DNA of 64,000 nucleotides from Subtercola endophyticus (GTDB taxonomy: Bacteria; Actinomycetota; Actinomycetes; Actinomycetales; Microbacteriaceae): contig NZ_CP087997.1 of the NCBI RefSeq assembly GCF_021044565.1, positions 496,001 to 560,000 on the forward strand, given 5' to 3'. The notes under the pieces are model-generated. The model did not search any database and was not told the origin of the DNA. It saw only the letters and a program-made list of their open reading frames with translations. This document shows positions 1 to 8,612 of this stretch, in pieces; position 1 is the first letter of the stretch, and the number at the start of each line of letters is the position of its first letter. The translations under genes and the position numbers were made by a program.

Positions 1-292
1 CCACGGGAGCCTCGCCCGGTCCCGCGACCGCGTCGAGCTGCAGGATGACCAGGGTCGGCAGCACGGCTATGCGGATGCCCGTGAGATTGTAGATCTCAGC
101 GATCTCGTAGAGCGTGGCTTCGACATCATTGGTTGCCTGGCTCGAGGCGAGCATCGCCACACCGAGGGCACGCAACATCGTGAGAATGGCCGTGTCTTTG
201 GCCTCCTCGTCGTCACGCTCGGGCGCCGGAGCCGGTGGCTTGAGCGTGCGCCCCCACTGGTGCTGCAGTGTGCGCCACGGATTGAAAGCCAT
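1..292 (-). CDS. Threonine/serine exporter family protein, N-terminal part (cut by window edge)
   Basis: The first 97 codons of a minus-strand gene lie here; the rest is outside the window. The ATG follows a good ribosome site (GGGAGG, about 8 bases upstream). After a basic, proline-rich stretch comes a segment reading MLRALGVAMLASSQATNDVE, then AEIYNLTG and AVLPTLVILQLD. I recognise this as the conserved N-terminal cytoplasmic part of the ThrE/DUF1212 family, inner-membrane exporters of threonine and serine. The membrane-spanning half would lie to the left of base 1, so substrate and completeness cannot be judged. Confidence 0.8.
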   Translation of the reverse strand, partial: MAFNPWRTLQHQWGRTLKPPAPAPERDDEEAKDTAILTMLRALGVAMLASSQATNDVEATLYEIAEIYNLTGIRIAVLPTLVILQLDAVAGPGEAPV

Positions 293-425
293 ACCTGCAT
301 CCTCCCAGATTCAGTGATCCAGCAATGCAATCCGTCAAGCTCTCGTGACTGCCTACCACCGCCGATAGGCTCGAGAGAGATCGACCGGGTGCACCCGCGC
401 CGGCGACATCGACAAGGAGAAACAC

Positions 426-638
426 GTGAGCGACACCGTCTACACCGCCATTCTCGACAGCGGCAGCAGCACCGAATCGATCGAACTCGAGTTCATCGAG
501 GGCCTGCCGCAGAAGTCGCTCGTGCGCACCGCAGACATCGACGGCGAGCCAGCCGAAGTCGTCTGGGAACTCGACCCCGACGCGGCCGAGTACACCTATC
601 GCCCCACCGAGATCCAAGAGGGCGCCGACGCTGTATAG
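426..638 (+). CDS. Small acidic protein of unknown function (70 aa)
   Basis: A 70-residue frame starts with GTG and has a strong ribosome site (AAGGAG, about 7 bases upstream). Its codon use matches the neighbouring genes. The product is acidic, rich in E, D and T, with no membrane segment, signal peptide, cysteine or histidine. I do not recognise a family. It lies divergently from the ThrE-type gene, and the 133 bases between the two starts must hold both promoters. The ribosome site and codon bias make it likely real; its role is unknown. Confidence 0.6.
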   Translation: MSDTVYTAILDSGSSTESIELEFIEGLPQKSLVRTADIDGEPAEVVWELDPDAAEYTYRPTEIQEGADAV

Positions 639-913
639 ATTTGTGCGCCGCCGCGTGCTTATTTCGTGCGCCGCCGCCTCTGCGGCGCGCTGCCGGCGGT
701 TGTTTTGACGCCGTGGTAGTTGCGCCGGGAGACGAAGAAAGCGACGAGCGTCGTCGCCGCTTTCTTCCGATTCCGTGGGTGCGACGCCGCGTCACTGAGC
801 CTGGGTTTCGCACCCTTTGGCAAGACGGCACCCGTTCGAAGGGGTGCGATCTTGCCAAGCCCGGCGGATGCCGCGGAGACGCACCGCGACCGCGGAGCGG
901 ACAAGGCCGATCG
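639..913. other. Structured intergenic stretch without a gene
   Basis: No convincing gene is present. The 12-mer GTGCGCCGCCGC occurs twice (643 and 666). Two long imperfect hairpins follow. At 734-767 the arms are GAAGAAAGCGACGA and its complement with a 3-base bulge. At 819-856 the arms are built on GGCAAGA...CACCC and GGGTG...TCTTGCC. Together with the repeat block that follows, this separates the small gene from the 3' end of the ABC transporter operon and may end transcription from both sides. Confidence 0.5.
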
Positions 914-1090
914 GCGGTAGTTTGGCGCAAATGCGGTAGTTCGAACTACCGCGCGGGCGCCGAAATACTGCGCGAGCGCCAAACTACCGCGCATCCGCCG
1001 AACTACCGCGTAGGGATCGCACGACCGCCCGGGCGCCGAACCACCGCGCGGGCGCCGAACTACCGCGCAGGCGCCGAGCACCCACCGCGC
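914..1090. repeat. Degenerate tandem repeat of about 19 bp with nested palindromes
   Basis: From 945 to 1077 a unit close to AACTACCGCGCGGGCGCCG recurs about seven times with point changes. A perfect 20-bp palindrome lies at 934-953 (GCGGTAGTTCGAACTACCGC). A perfect 15-bp inverted repeat pairs 914-928 with 976-990 (GCGGTAGTTTGGCGC and its complement). The block sits just beyond the stop codon of the double ATPase gene, so it would be the 3' end of the transporter transcript. It is not coding. Confidence 0.7.
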
Positions 1091-1104
1091 GACCCGCGAG
1101 CGGC

Positions 1105-2904
1105 TCAGGCGGGCTCGGCGGCGCGGAGGGCGCGCAGCGCCTCGCGGCGGGAGGCCTGTTCCACGGGGTCGGGCACGGGGAGGGACGCGAGCAGCCGCTG
1201 CGTGTAAGGGTGCTGGGGAGCACCCAGAACCTGGGCACCCGTGCCCTCTTCGACGAGCTTGCCGCGATACAGCACCGCGATGCGATCCGCGAGCAGGTCG
1301 ACGACGGCGAGATCGTGGCTGATGAACAGCGCCGCGAACCCGAACTCCTTCTGCAGCGAAGCGAACAGTTCGAGCACCCGCGCCTGCACCGACACGTCGA
1401 GCGCCGAGGTGGGCTCGTCGGCAATCAGCAGCGTCGGTTCGAGCGCGAGGGCACGGGCGAGGCTGGCGCGCTGGCGCTGTCCGCCGCTGAGTTCGTGCGG
1501 AAAACGGTCACCGTACGAGGCGGGCAGTTGCACGGCTTCGAGCAACTCGTTGACGCGGGGGCGGGCCCCGCGGGCATCCCGAGCCCGGCCGTGCACCACG
1601 AGCGGCTCGGCCACACAGTCGGCGATGGTCAGCAGCGGGTTGAAGCTCGAGCCCGGGTCTTGAAAGACGAAGCCGATGTCGCTGCGGGTCTTCTTGAAGG
1701 CTCGCTCGCGAACGCCGTTCATTTCGTGCCCGAGCACCTGCAATGACCCGCCGCTGACGCGAGTCAGGCCCGCGATGGCACGCCCGATGGTGGTCTTGCC
1801 CGATCCGCTCTCGCCGACCAGCCCCAGCACTTCTCCTGCGCGAATCTCGAAGCTCACTCCGTCGACCGCGACGAATGGGCTGCGCCCGAAGCGGCCGGGG
1901 TACTCGATGCGCAAGCCCGAGGCGGTGACGACGGGTGCGGCCTGGGCCCACGCGGCGTCGCGACCGGATGCCCGTTCCGCCGTCTGCAGCGAACCCTGCC
2001 CCACGTGCGGAACGCTGGCGAGCAACCGCTTCGTATAGTCGGCCTGCGGGCTCGAGAACAGCGTGACCACGTCGGCCTCTTCGACGAGCTCGCCCTGATA
2101 CATCACGGCGACCCGGTCGGCCAGATCGGCCACGACACCCATGTTGTGCGTGATCAGTACGATGGCCGCACCGAACTCGTCACGGCAGCGGCGCAGCAGG
2201 TCGAGAATCTCGGCCTGCACGGTGACGTCGAGCGCGGTCGTCGGCTCGTCGGCCACGATGAGACCGGGGTTCAGCACCAGCGCCTGCGCAATGACGACGC
2301 GCTGCTTCTGCCCGCCCGAGAACTGGTGCGGGTAGTAGTTGACGCGCGTCTCGGGGTCGGGAATGCCGACGCGGCCCAGAATCTCGATCGCCTTGGCCTT
2401 CGCCTCGGCGCGCGAGTACTTTCCGTGCGCGCGCAGCGCCTCGCCGATCTGCCAGCCCACGGTGTACACCGGGTTGAGCGCCGTCGACGGCTCTTGGAAC
2501 ACCATCGACACCTGCTGGCCCCGGATGCTCCGCAGCTGTTTTCTCGAAAGCTGAACCACGTCGTTCGAGACACCGGCGCTGGTCAAGACGATCGCGCCCC
2601 GCGCGGTCGCGGTCTCGGGTAGCAGGCCGAGGATCGACTTCGCCGTAACCGTCTTACCCGACCCGCTCTCGCCCACGATGGCGAGTACCTCGCCGGGGTT
2701 CACGTGCAGGCTGACCCGGTCGACGGCCTTGATGGCACCGGCGTCGGTGGCGAACGACACCTCGAGGTCGCGAATGTCGACCACGGGCGTGACGGGGGTG
2801 GCTGTCGCGGCACCGGAATCGACGCTGCCCGAGACGGCCGCGGGGCTCAGCGCAGCCGCATTGCTCGCAGCGGGCGTTTCACCCGCAGATCGTTCATCGG
2901 TCAC
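1105..2904 (-). CDS. Peptide ABC importer, double ATP-binding protein (DppD-DppF fusion)
   Basis: This 599-residue protein contains two complete ABC ATPase domains and would energise the permeases encoded just upstream. Domain 1 has Walker A GESGSGKT (78-85), signature FSGGQKQR and Walker B LIVADEPTTALD. Domain 2 has GESGSGKT (364-371), LSGGQRQR and LLIADEPTSALD. I chose the GTG at 2904 because GAAGGAGG lies 8 bases upstream; the frame remains open further upstream without a better start. The start overlaps the permease gene by 11 bases. An alanine-rich leader of about 40 residues precedes domain 1. The fused D-F form is common in actinobacterial oligopeptide/nickel-type importers; the substrate cannot be read from sequence. 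Confidence 0.92.
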   Translation of the reverse strand: MTDERSAGETPAASNAAALSPAAVSGSVDSGAATATPVTPVVDIRDLEVSFATDAGAIKAVDRVSLHVNPGEVLAIVGESGSGKTVTAKSILGLLPETATARGAIVLTSAGVSNDVVQLSRKQLRSIRGQQVSMVFQEPSTALNPVYTVGWQIGEALRAHGKYSRAEAKAKAIEILGRVGIPDPETRVNYYPHQFSGGQKQRVVIAQALVLNPGLIVADEPTTALDVTVQAEILDLLRRCRDEFGAAIVLITHNMGVVADLADRVAVMYQGELVEEADVVTLFSSPQADYTKRLLASVPHVGQGSLQTAERASGRDAAWAQAAPVVTASGLRIEYPGRFGRSPFVAVDGVSFEIRAGEVLGLVGESGSGKTTIGRAIAGLTRVSGGSLQVLGHEMNGVRERAFKKTRSDIGFVFQDPGSSFNPLLTIADCVAEPLVVHGRARDARGARPRVNELLEAVQLPASYGDRFPHELSGGQRQRASLARALALEPTLLIADEPTSALDVSVQARVLELFASLQKEFGFAALFISHDLAVVDLLADRIAVLYRGKLVEEGTGAQVLGAPQHPYTQRLLASLPVPDPVEQASRREALRALRAAEPA

Positions 2905-3970
2905 GGTCGTCGCCTCCTTCGGTGTCTTCGAGCCCGGCGAGTCCGCCCGGCCCCGCCTCGAGCGGCCCGCCCGGCACAACCGAGGTCGCCGCAATCGAAC
3001 CCGATGCCGCAGCAACCGCACGACGGCCACGCAGGCGCGGGTCGGCGAGGTCGTTCAGGCTTTCGCCGACGAGTGTCACGCCGAGCACCGAGAGCACGAT
3101 GGCGAGGCCCGGGAAGATGGCCGTCCACCAGATGCCACTGGTCACGTCGCTGAGCGACTTGTTGAGGTCATAGCCCCACTCGGCCGCGGCCGTCGGCTCG
3201 ATGCCGAAGCCGAGAAAGCCGAGCCCGGCCAAAGTCAGCACCGCCTCGGACGCGTTGAGCGTGAAGATCAGCGGCAGCGTTCGGGTCGAGTTGCGCAGCA
3301 CATGACGGAACATGATGCGCGGCGTCGACGCCCCGATCACCATGGCCGACTCGACGAACGCCTCGCTCTTGATGCGCACCGCCTCCGACCGGATCACCCG
3401 GAAGTACTGCGGAATGTAGACCACCGTGATGGAGATCGCGGCCGCCAGAATTCCGCCGTAGAGGTTCGACTGACCACCCGAGATGACGATCGACATCACG
3501 ATGGCCAGCAGAAGCGACGGAAAAGCGTAGATCGCGTCGGCGATCACCACGAGAACCCGGTCGAGCCAGCCGCCGAGGTAGCCCGACACGAGCCCGAGGA
3601 ACACACCGACGAAGATCGACAGGATGATCGCCACGACCATCACCTCGAGCGCCGTCTGGGCGCCCCAGATGACCCGCGAGAACACGTCGTACCCGCCGAC
3701 CGTGGTGCCCCAGATGTGGCTGGCGCTCGGCGGCTGCTGCGAGCCGAACGGCCCGCTGGCGTCGCGCAGTTGAGCAAAACCGTACGGCGCGATCCACTGC
3801 GCGAAGACCGCGCAGATCACGTAGACCGCGGTGATGATCAGCCCGGCGACGAGCATTCCGCGCTGCAACCCGACGCTCTGCCGCAGCTGATGCACGACGG
3901 GAAGCCGACTGAACAGGCTGGGCTTAGGCGGTTTCGACGACAGAACGGGGGGAGTTGTCGTTGCAGTCAT
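2894..3970 (-). CDS. Peptide ABC importer permease, DppC type
   Basis: This 358-residue integral membrane protein has the DppC/OppC layout: a cytoplasmic N-terminus, one membrane helix near residues 40-65, a periplasmic loop, then five helices of the BPD_transp_1 domain. The ATPase-contacting EAA-type loop (about residue 215-235) reads MVIGASTPRIMFRHVLRN. The ATG at 3970 follows GAGGGTGAGG. The gene lies 2 bases after the DppB-type gene and overlaps the ATPase gene, so the four genes form one operon. The last 40 residues are Ala/Gly/Pro-rich and beyond the usual family end. Confidence 0.92.
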   Translation of the reverse strand: MTATTTPPVLSSKPPKPSLFSRLPVVHQLRQSVGLQRGMLVAGLIITAVYVICAVFAQWIAPYGFAQLRDASGPFGSQQPPSASHIWGTTVGGYDVFSRVIWGAQTALEVMVVAIILSIFVGVFLGLVSGYLGGWLDRVLVVIADAIYAFPSLLLAIVMSIVISGGQSNLYGGILAAAISITVVYIPQYFRVIRSEAVRIKSEAFVESAMVIGASTPRIMFRHVLRNSTRTLPLIFTLNASEAVLTLAGLGFLGFGIEPTAAAEWGYDLNKSLSDVTSGIWWTAIFPGLAIVLSVLGVTLVGESLNDLADPRLRGRRAVAAASGSIAATSVVPGGPLEAGPGGLAGLEDTEGGDDRDR

Positions 3971-3972
3971 GC

Positions 3973-5070
3973 TCAATACCTCACCCTCGGGTCGATGATG
4001 GCCGCAGCGACATCGACGATGAAGTTGGTGATGGCGACGATCACCGCGAGCAGGGCGACGATGCCCTGCACCGCGACGAAGTCGCGGGCGCCGAGGTACT
4101 GGGCCAGCTGAAAGCCGAGTCCCTTCCACTCGAACGTCGACTCCGTCAAAACTGCGCCGCTGAGCAGAAGGGCGATTTGCAGACCGATGACGGTGATGAT
4201 GGGGATGAGTGCGGGCTTGTAGGCGTGCTTGCGCACGAGCCGGTATTCGCTGACGCCGCGCGAGCGTGCAGCATCCACGTAGTCGGTGTTCAGGGTGCCG
4301 ATGACGTTGGTGCGCACGAGCCGCAAGAAGATGCCCGCGGTCAGCAGGCCGAGGGTGACGGCCGGCAGAACCGCGTGCAGCAGCACGTCGCTGATGACGG
4401 CCGGGTCGCCGGTCTGAAAGGCATCGATGAGGTAGAAGCCGGTGGTATGCGGCAGGTCTTGCATCTCGAACTCGCTGCCCGTACTGGCTCTGCCCGCCAC
4501 GGGCAGCACGTTCAGCCACACCGAGAAGATGAGCTTGAGCAAAATGCCCGCGAAGAACACCGGTGTCGCGTAACAGAGAATCGCGAAGACGCGCAGCACC
4601 GCGTCTTGGCCCTTGTCGCGGAAATACGCGGCGACAAGACCGAGCGGAATGCCCACGATGAACGCCACGATGAGCGCGTAGAACGCCAGCTCGAGCGTGG
4701 CGGCGCCGTAGGTGACCAGAATCGTGGTGATCGGCCGGTTGTCGCTGATGCTGGTGCCGAAGTTGCCGGTGGCGATCTGGCCGAGGTATTCGAAGTACTG
4801 CACCAGAATCGGCCGGTCGTAACCGGCGGCATGGATGCGCTCGTGAAGCTGCGAAGCGTTCAGGCGACCGCCGAGGGCCGCCGTGATCGGATCGCCGGTC
4901 AGCCGCATCAAGAAGAAGACGAGCGTGACCAGAATGAAGATCGTCGGAATGATCAGTAAGAACCGAACGATGATGTAGCGGCCGAGGCCGCCCCCGTTAC
5001 GCTGCTTCTTGAAAGTCGTTGTCGACTCTGCAGCGGTCTCGGGGGCAGCCTCTGAGATGAGAGAACTCAA
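3973..5070 (-). CDS. Peptide ABC importer permease, DppB type
   Basis: This 365-residue permease has one N-terminal helix (about 30-55), a long extracytoplasmic loop and five helices containing the EAA-type loop SEYRLVRKHAYKPALIP, ending DPRVRY as usual for DppB. The only start that fits is TTG at 5070. It overlaps the stop of the binding-protein gene as TTGA, so translation is probably coupled to that gene. A GAAGGG lies directly before the TTG, too close to act as a normal ribosome site. It should form the heteromeric channel with the DppC-type protein. Confidence 0.9.
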   Translation of the reverse strand: MSSLISEAAPETAAESTTTFKKQRNGGGLGRYIIVRFLLIIPTIFILVTLVFFLMRLTGDPITAALGGRLNASQLHERIHAAGYDRPILVQYFEYLGQIATGNFGTSISDNRPITTILVTYGAATLELAFYALIVAFIVGIPLGLVAAYFRDKGQDAVLRVFAILCYATPVFFAGILLKLIFSVWLNVLPVAGRASTGSEFEMQDLPHTTGFYLIDAFQTGDPAVISDVLLHAVLPAVTLGLLTAGIFLRLVRTNVIGTLNTDYVDAARSRGVSEYRLVRKHAYKPALIPIITVIGLQIALLLSGAVLTESTFEWKGLGFQLAQYLGARDFVAVQGIVALLAVIVAITNFIVDVAAAIIDPRVRY

Positions 5071-6722
5071 CCCTTCGACAGCGCCGCGTAACGGAACTTG
5101 AACGAGGCGTCGAGCGTGTCAGCCGCGCCGTTCACGTTCGAGCCGACGACGGCGACCTGAGCACCCTGAAGGTACGGGATGGTCGACAGGTCGCCGGCCA
5201 CCTGCTTCTGGATGTCTTCGATCTCGGCGGTGCGAGCCGCAGGATCTGTCTCGCCGACCTGCTTCGTGATCTCGTCTTGCACCGTGGTGTTGTTGTAGTG
5301 GTTGGCGAGGAAGTTGTCGGCTGAGAAGAACGGCGTCAGGTAGTTGTCTGCGTCGGAGTAGTCCGGGAACCAGCCGAGCTGGTACTCGGGGTACACGTCG
5401 TTCGTGCGGTCTTTGGAGTACTGCACGTAGTCGGTGGTCTGCAGGTTTACGGTGAACAGGCCGCTCGACTCGAGCTGGTCTTTGATCAGCGCGTACTCGT
5501 CGGCCGATGAGGGGCCGTAGTGCTCGGAGACGTACTGCAGGTCGAGCGTGACCGGTCCGGTGACGCCGGCGGCGGTCAGTGCAGCCTTCGCCTTGTCGAG
5601 GCTCGGGCCGCCGTTGCCGTCGCCGTACATGTCTTTCAGCACCGTGGTGGCGCCGGTCAGACCCGCGGGAACGTACGAGTACAGCGGCGTATAGGTGTCT
5701 TTGTAGACCTGCGTGGCAATGGCCTGCCGGTCGATGAGATCGGCCACGGCCTGGCGAACGGCCAGGGCCTTCGCAGGGTCGGCGTCAGTCGCCGTTGCGC
5801 CGTACGGCATCGTGTTGAAGTTGAACACGATGTAGCGGATCTCGCCGCCGGGCCCGTCGACGACCTTGACCTTGCTGTTCGTGCTCAGGTCGGCGATGTC
5901 GGTGGCCGAGAGGCTGCGGAACGCCACGTCGATGTTGTTCTGCTGAATGTCGAGCTTGAGGTTCGCCGACTCTGCGTAGTACTTGACGTTCACCGTGGGG
6001 GTCTTCGCCGCACCGAGCAGGCCCTGGTAGTTCGGGTTCGCCTTGTACTGAATCGTATTGTTGAAGTCGTAGCTCGTGATCGTGTACTGACCGGCGAACG
6101 CGTTGCCCTTGACGATGTCGTTGTCGGGCGTGAGCGCGGTGGCTGAGAAGACCTGCTCGTCGACAATGGGGCCGGCGGGGCTCGAGAGCACCTGCGGGAA
6201 GGTCTGGTCGTTGGGGGTCTTCAGGGTGAAGACGACCGTGGTGGGGTCGGGCGCCGCCGTGCTGACGAGGTTGCCGAGCAGCGAGGAGGGGCCGTTCTCG
6301 TCGGCGATGCTCACCACGCGATCGAAGCTGAACTTCACGTCAGACGAAGTCAGGTCGTCGCCGTTGGCGAACTTGAGGCCCGACTTGAGCTTCACCGTGT
6401 ATTCGGTGGGGCTGGTGAAGGTGCCGGAGACCGCGATGTCGGGCTTCACGTCGGGGCTGCCGTACGGCGTGTTCATGAGGAACGGGTACACCTGGTTCTC
6501 GACGGCGAACGAACCGTTGTCGTAGGAGCCCGCAGGATCGATCGTGGTGATCTTGTCGGTGGTGCCGACCGTGATCGAGCTGGCGGAGGCACCGCCCGTC
6601 GACGAGCTGTTGCCGCCGCCGGAACAACCGGCGAGCACGAAGGCGGAGGCCGCCAGTGCGGCCGTCACCCCGATCAGACGTTTGGTGCGCGGGCGCGCAT
6701 CGATGCGGGGCAGTGACGGCAT
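5067..6722 (-). CDS. Peptide ABC importer substrate-binding lipoprotein (SBP family 5)
   Basis: The 551-residue product begins with a basic stretch, a hydrophobic segment and the lipobox LAGC near residue 33, so it is an exported lipoprotein. The mature part matches SBP_bac_5 (DppA/OppA) proteins: VKLKSGLKFANGDDLTSSDV is typical of the domain's N-terminal third, and ALAVRQAVADLIDR of its middle. The ATG follows AGAGGAAG. It is the first gene of the importer operon (binding protein, DppB, DppC, double ATPase) and would select the solute, probably a peptide. A stem-loop plus T-run ends the upstream gene just before it, so the promoter probably lies within 6723-6930. Confidence 0.92.
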   Translation of the reverse strand: MPSLPRIDARPRTKRLIGVTAALAASAFVLAGCSGGGNSSSTGGASASSITVGTTDKITTIDPAGSYDNGSFAVENQVYPFLMNTPYGSPDVKPDIAVSGTFTSPTEYTVKLKSGLKFANGDDLTSSDVKFSFDRVVSIADENGPSSLLGNLVSTAAPDPTTVVFTLKTPNDQTFPQVLSSPAGPIVDEQVFSATALTPDNDIVKGNAFAGQYTITSYDFNNTIQYKANPNYQGLLGAAKTPTVNVKYYAESANLKLDIQQNNIDVAFRSLSATDIADLSTNSKVKVVDGPGGEIRYIVFNFNTMPYGATATDADPAKALAVRQAVADLIDRQAIATQVYKDTYTPLYSYVPAGLTGATTVLKDMYGDGNGGPSLDKAKAALTAAGVTGPVTLDLQYVSEHYGPSSADEYALIKDQLESSGLFTVNLQTTDYVQYSKDRTNDVYPEYQLGWFPDYSDADNYLTPFFSADNFLANHYNNTTVQDEITKQVGETDPAARTAEIEDIQKQVAGDLSTIPYLQGAQVAVVGSNVNGAADTLDASFKFRYAALSKG

Positions 6723-6774
6723 TGGCGTCTTCCTCTTCTTGTGGGGTGCACACGGGAGATATACACGGGGCTAC

Positions 6775-6818
6775 AAAAAAATGCGCGCGGGAAGAAGATT
6801 GTTCATCCCGCCGCGCAT
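6775..6818 (-). terminator. Rho-independent terminator after the dienelactone-hydrolase-like gene
   Basis: Read on the minus strand, a GC-rich stem (GCGCGGCGGGA pairing with TCCCGCGCGC, one bulged base, loop of about 13) is followed directly by seven Ts. It lies about 115 bases beyond the stop of the gene at 6933-7721 and 52 bases before the binding-protein gene. It could also act as an attenuator in the leader of the importer operon if transcription starts upstream of it. Confidence 0.75.
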
Positions 6819-6905
6819 TGCTGTGTAGACAGTATTAACCCCCCGGAGAGGTGCCGCCGTTCGATACGCAGGATTTTGTTGCCAAACGCAAACTTCTCGC
6901 GCGAT

Positions 6906-6921
6906 CTGTGCAAATGCACAG
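6906..6921. promoter_or_regulatory. Operator-like palindrome CTGTGC-AAAT-GCACAG
   Basis: A perfect 6+4+6 palindrome lies between the hydrolase gene and the importer operon. The same element with loop AAAC occurs at 15110-15125, the only other copy I found. Two near-identical 16-base palindromes in intergenic DNA suggest a binding site for a dimeric regulator; which regulator is unknown. Confidence 0.45.
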
Positions 6922-6932
6922 GATTTCGGCGT

Positions 6933-7721
6933 CTAATCCAGCCCAGACAGAGCTTCTTCGAAGAAAGCCAGGGTTCGCTGCCAGGAATCCTCTGCGGGGG
7001 CGGCCCGATAGGCGACTTCGTTCGAGTCATTGAAGAAGGCGTGGCCCGCTCCCGGGTAGACCACAGCGGTGAAGCTGGTGCCCGATTCGCGCATGCGCGC
7101 GTTCAGCGTGGGCAGGGCATCCATCAGGGGTGCGTCGTCTTGACCCACGAAGTACAGAATCGGGCACGAGATCTCGCGCAGCAGTTCGGTGCTGTAGTTC
7201 GCGTAGCCGTAGTACGGCACGGATGCCCGCACCCGGGTTTCGGCCAGCGCGAGGCTGAAGGCATAGCTGCCTCCGAACGAGTAGCCCGTGACCGCGATGC
7301 GCCCGTCGATGCCGTTCTGTTTCTCGAGGTACTCGACGGCGGCGATGAGGATGGTCAGCGCCCGGGTGGCGAACTCCGGTGCGGCGACGGGCGCCATCAG
7401 CTCGCCGAGTCGTGTTTGGGCACCGCGCTGAACCTCGGGGTCGGCGTCGCTGAGACCCCGCTGCAGTTCGCTCGCGACCGCGGGGTCAAGGGCGGCATCG
7501 CCCATCAGGTCGGGCGCGAGCGCGAGGTACCCGGCGGCGGCGAACCGATCGGCGATTCCGGTGATCTGCGGAGTGAGCCCCCACACCTCGTGGATGACCA
7601 CGACGCCGCCCTTGAACTCGTCCAGCGGCAGTTCCGGTGCGGCCAGGTAGGCGTCGAAAGGCACGTCATGCGACCCGAGACGGAGGAACGGAGAAGACGA
7701 CGGGGAGCCTGATTCTGACAC
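6933..7721 (-). CDS. Dienelactone hydrolase family protein with serine nucleophile
   Basis: This 262-residue alpha/beta hydrolase has the DLH motif HEVWGL (44-49), nucleophile elbow GYSFGG (Ser148), an acidic residue in VGQDDAP (D195/D196) and the histidine in GAGHAF (His227). Classical dienelactone hydrolases use Cys at the elbow; here it is Ser, so a general esterase or lipase activity is plausible. The start is GTG at 7721, with no Shine-Dalgarno. TAGACT lies at 7728-7733, exactly 6 bases before the GTG, suggesting a leaderless mRNA. It is a single-gene unit with its own terminator. Confidence 0.85.
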   Translation of the reverse strand: MSESGSPSSSPFLRLGSHDVPFDAYLAAPELPLDEFKGGVVVIHEVWGLTPQITGIADRFAAAGYLALAPDLMGDAALDPAVASELQRGLSDADPEVQRGAQTRLGELMAPVAAPEFATRALTILIAAVEYLEKQNGIDGRIAVTGYSFGGSYAFSLALAETRVRASVPYYGYANYSTELLREISCPILYFVGQDDAPLMDALPTLNARMRESGTSFTAVVYPGAGHAFFNDSNEVAYRAAPAEDSWQRTLAFFEEALSGLD

Positions 7722-7745
7722 CAGACGAGTCTAGGGTGCACGAAC

Positions 7746-7780
7746 GAAACGGGCCCCGCCGTGATGGCGGGGCCCGTTTC
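7746..7780. terminator. Strong bidirectional terminator hairpin
   Basis: A perfect 15-bp stem (GAAACGGGCCCCGCC and its complement) with loop GTGAT has A/T residues at the base of each arm. It sits 30 bases beyond the stop of the lipoprotein gene at 7811 and just upstream of the hydrolase start at 7721. Confidence 0.8.
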
Positions 7781-7810
7781 GGGGGATGGTGCTGTGCTGT
7801 GAGGTGCGTG

Positions 7811-8482
7811 CTACTTCGTGTTGACCGTGATCTTGGCGATGCCGACCTCGAGCTTGTCGGTGACGGCCGTGGTGCCGTAGGTCTTGTTCAGCAGTGCAGC
7901 AGCGTCAGGCGACACATAGACCGTGGTGCCCTCGAGAATGGCGGTGTCACCCGAGGTCTGCAGGGGCTTCAGCGTCGAACCGTCGAGGTTGAACAGGTAG
8001 GCCTGCTTGGCGACTGAGGCGCCGTTCGCTGCGACGTCACCGTACAGCTTCGAGGTGCCGGGGTCGATCGTGAAGTTGGTCAGGTCGACCTCGATGCCGC
8101 CACCGGTCAGCGACAGGCCGGATCCTTCGTGCTCGATGCTGCCCTGAACGTACGGGCGGTAGGACTGGGTCGGGTCGTAGTACTTCACGTTGCCGCCCGT
8201 GATCGGAAAGGCGAGAACGCCGGCGTCGGAGAGGGTCGCGGTGCCGAGCACGCCGGGCGTGAGTTTCAGCGTCTTCAGTGCGGCGAGGAAGCCGGGGTCG
8301 ACGGTCACCTCGGTGTCGACGCCGGTCAGGTTCGGAATCGAGGCGACCGGAGTCGGAGTCGAGGAGGTCGAAGCGGAGGGCGACGAAGCGGTCGACGTCG
8401 ACGATGACGAGCAGGCGGCGAGCGAGAAGGCGAGTGCGCCAGATGCAGCGACGGCCAGAACGGCGGTGGTGAATTTACGCAT
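7811..8482 (-). CDS. Secreted lipoprotein with HtaA-like beta domain
   Basis: The 223-residue product has a signal peptide and lipobox (LAAC, Cys24), then a Ser/Thr/Pro linker to about residue 48, then a beta-rich extracytoplasmic domain without cysteines. The block VQGSIEHEGSGLSLTGGGIE followed by a DPGTSKLYGD-type motif resembles HtaA-type domains of actinobacterial cell-wall proteins, but I am not certain of the family. ATG with AAAGGA upstream; monocistronic, followed by the strong hairpin at 7746. It probably sits on the outer face of the membrane. Confidence 0.75.
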   Translation of the reverse strand: MRKFTTAVLAVAASGALAFSLAACSSSSTSTASSPSASTSSTPTPVASIPNLTGVDTEVTVDPGFLAALKTLKLTPGVLGTATLSDAGVLAFPITGGNVKYYDPTQSYRPYVQGSIEHEGSGLSLTGGGIEVDLTNFTIDPGTSKLYGDVAANGASVAKQAYLFNLDGSTLKPLQTSGDTAILEGTTVYVSPDAAALLNKTYGTTAVTDKLEVGIAKITVNTK

Positions 8483-8612
8483 GGGATGGAATCCTTTTCT
8501 GTGGGGAGCGACCCGGTGGGCCGATCCGTTGGTGTCGGTGATTGCCTGACACCATGAGTTCGGCCTGGTGCCCGAAAAGGGTTGGAAATCCGTTTGCGCG
8601 TACAGGTTGCGC

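Noticed and set aside
6741-7712. Plus-strand frame opposite the dienelactone-hydrolase-like gene
   Set aside because: Antisense shadow; the minus strand carries the complete catalytic triad and normal family length.
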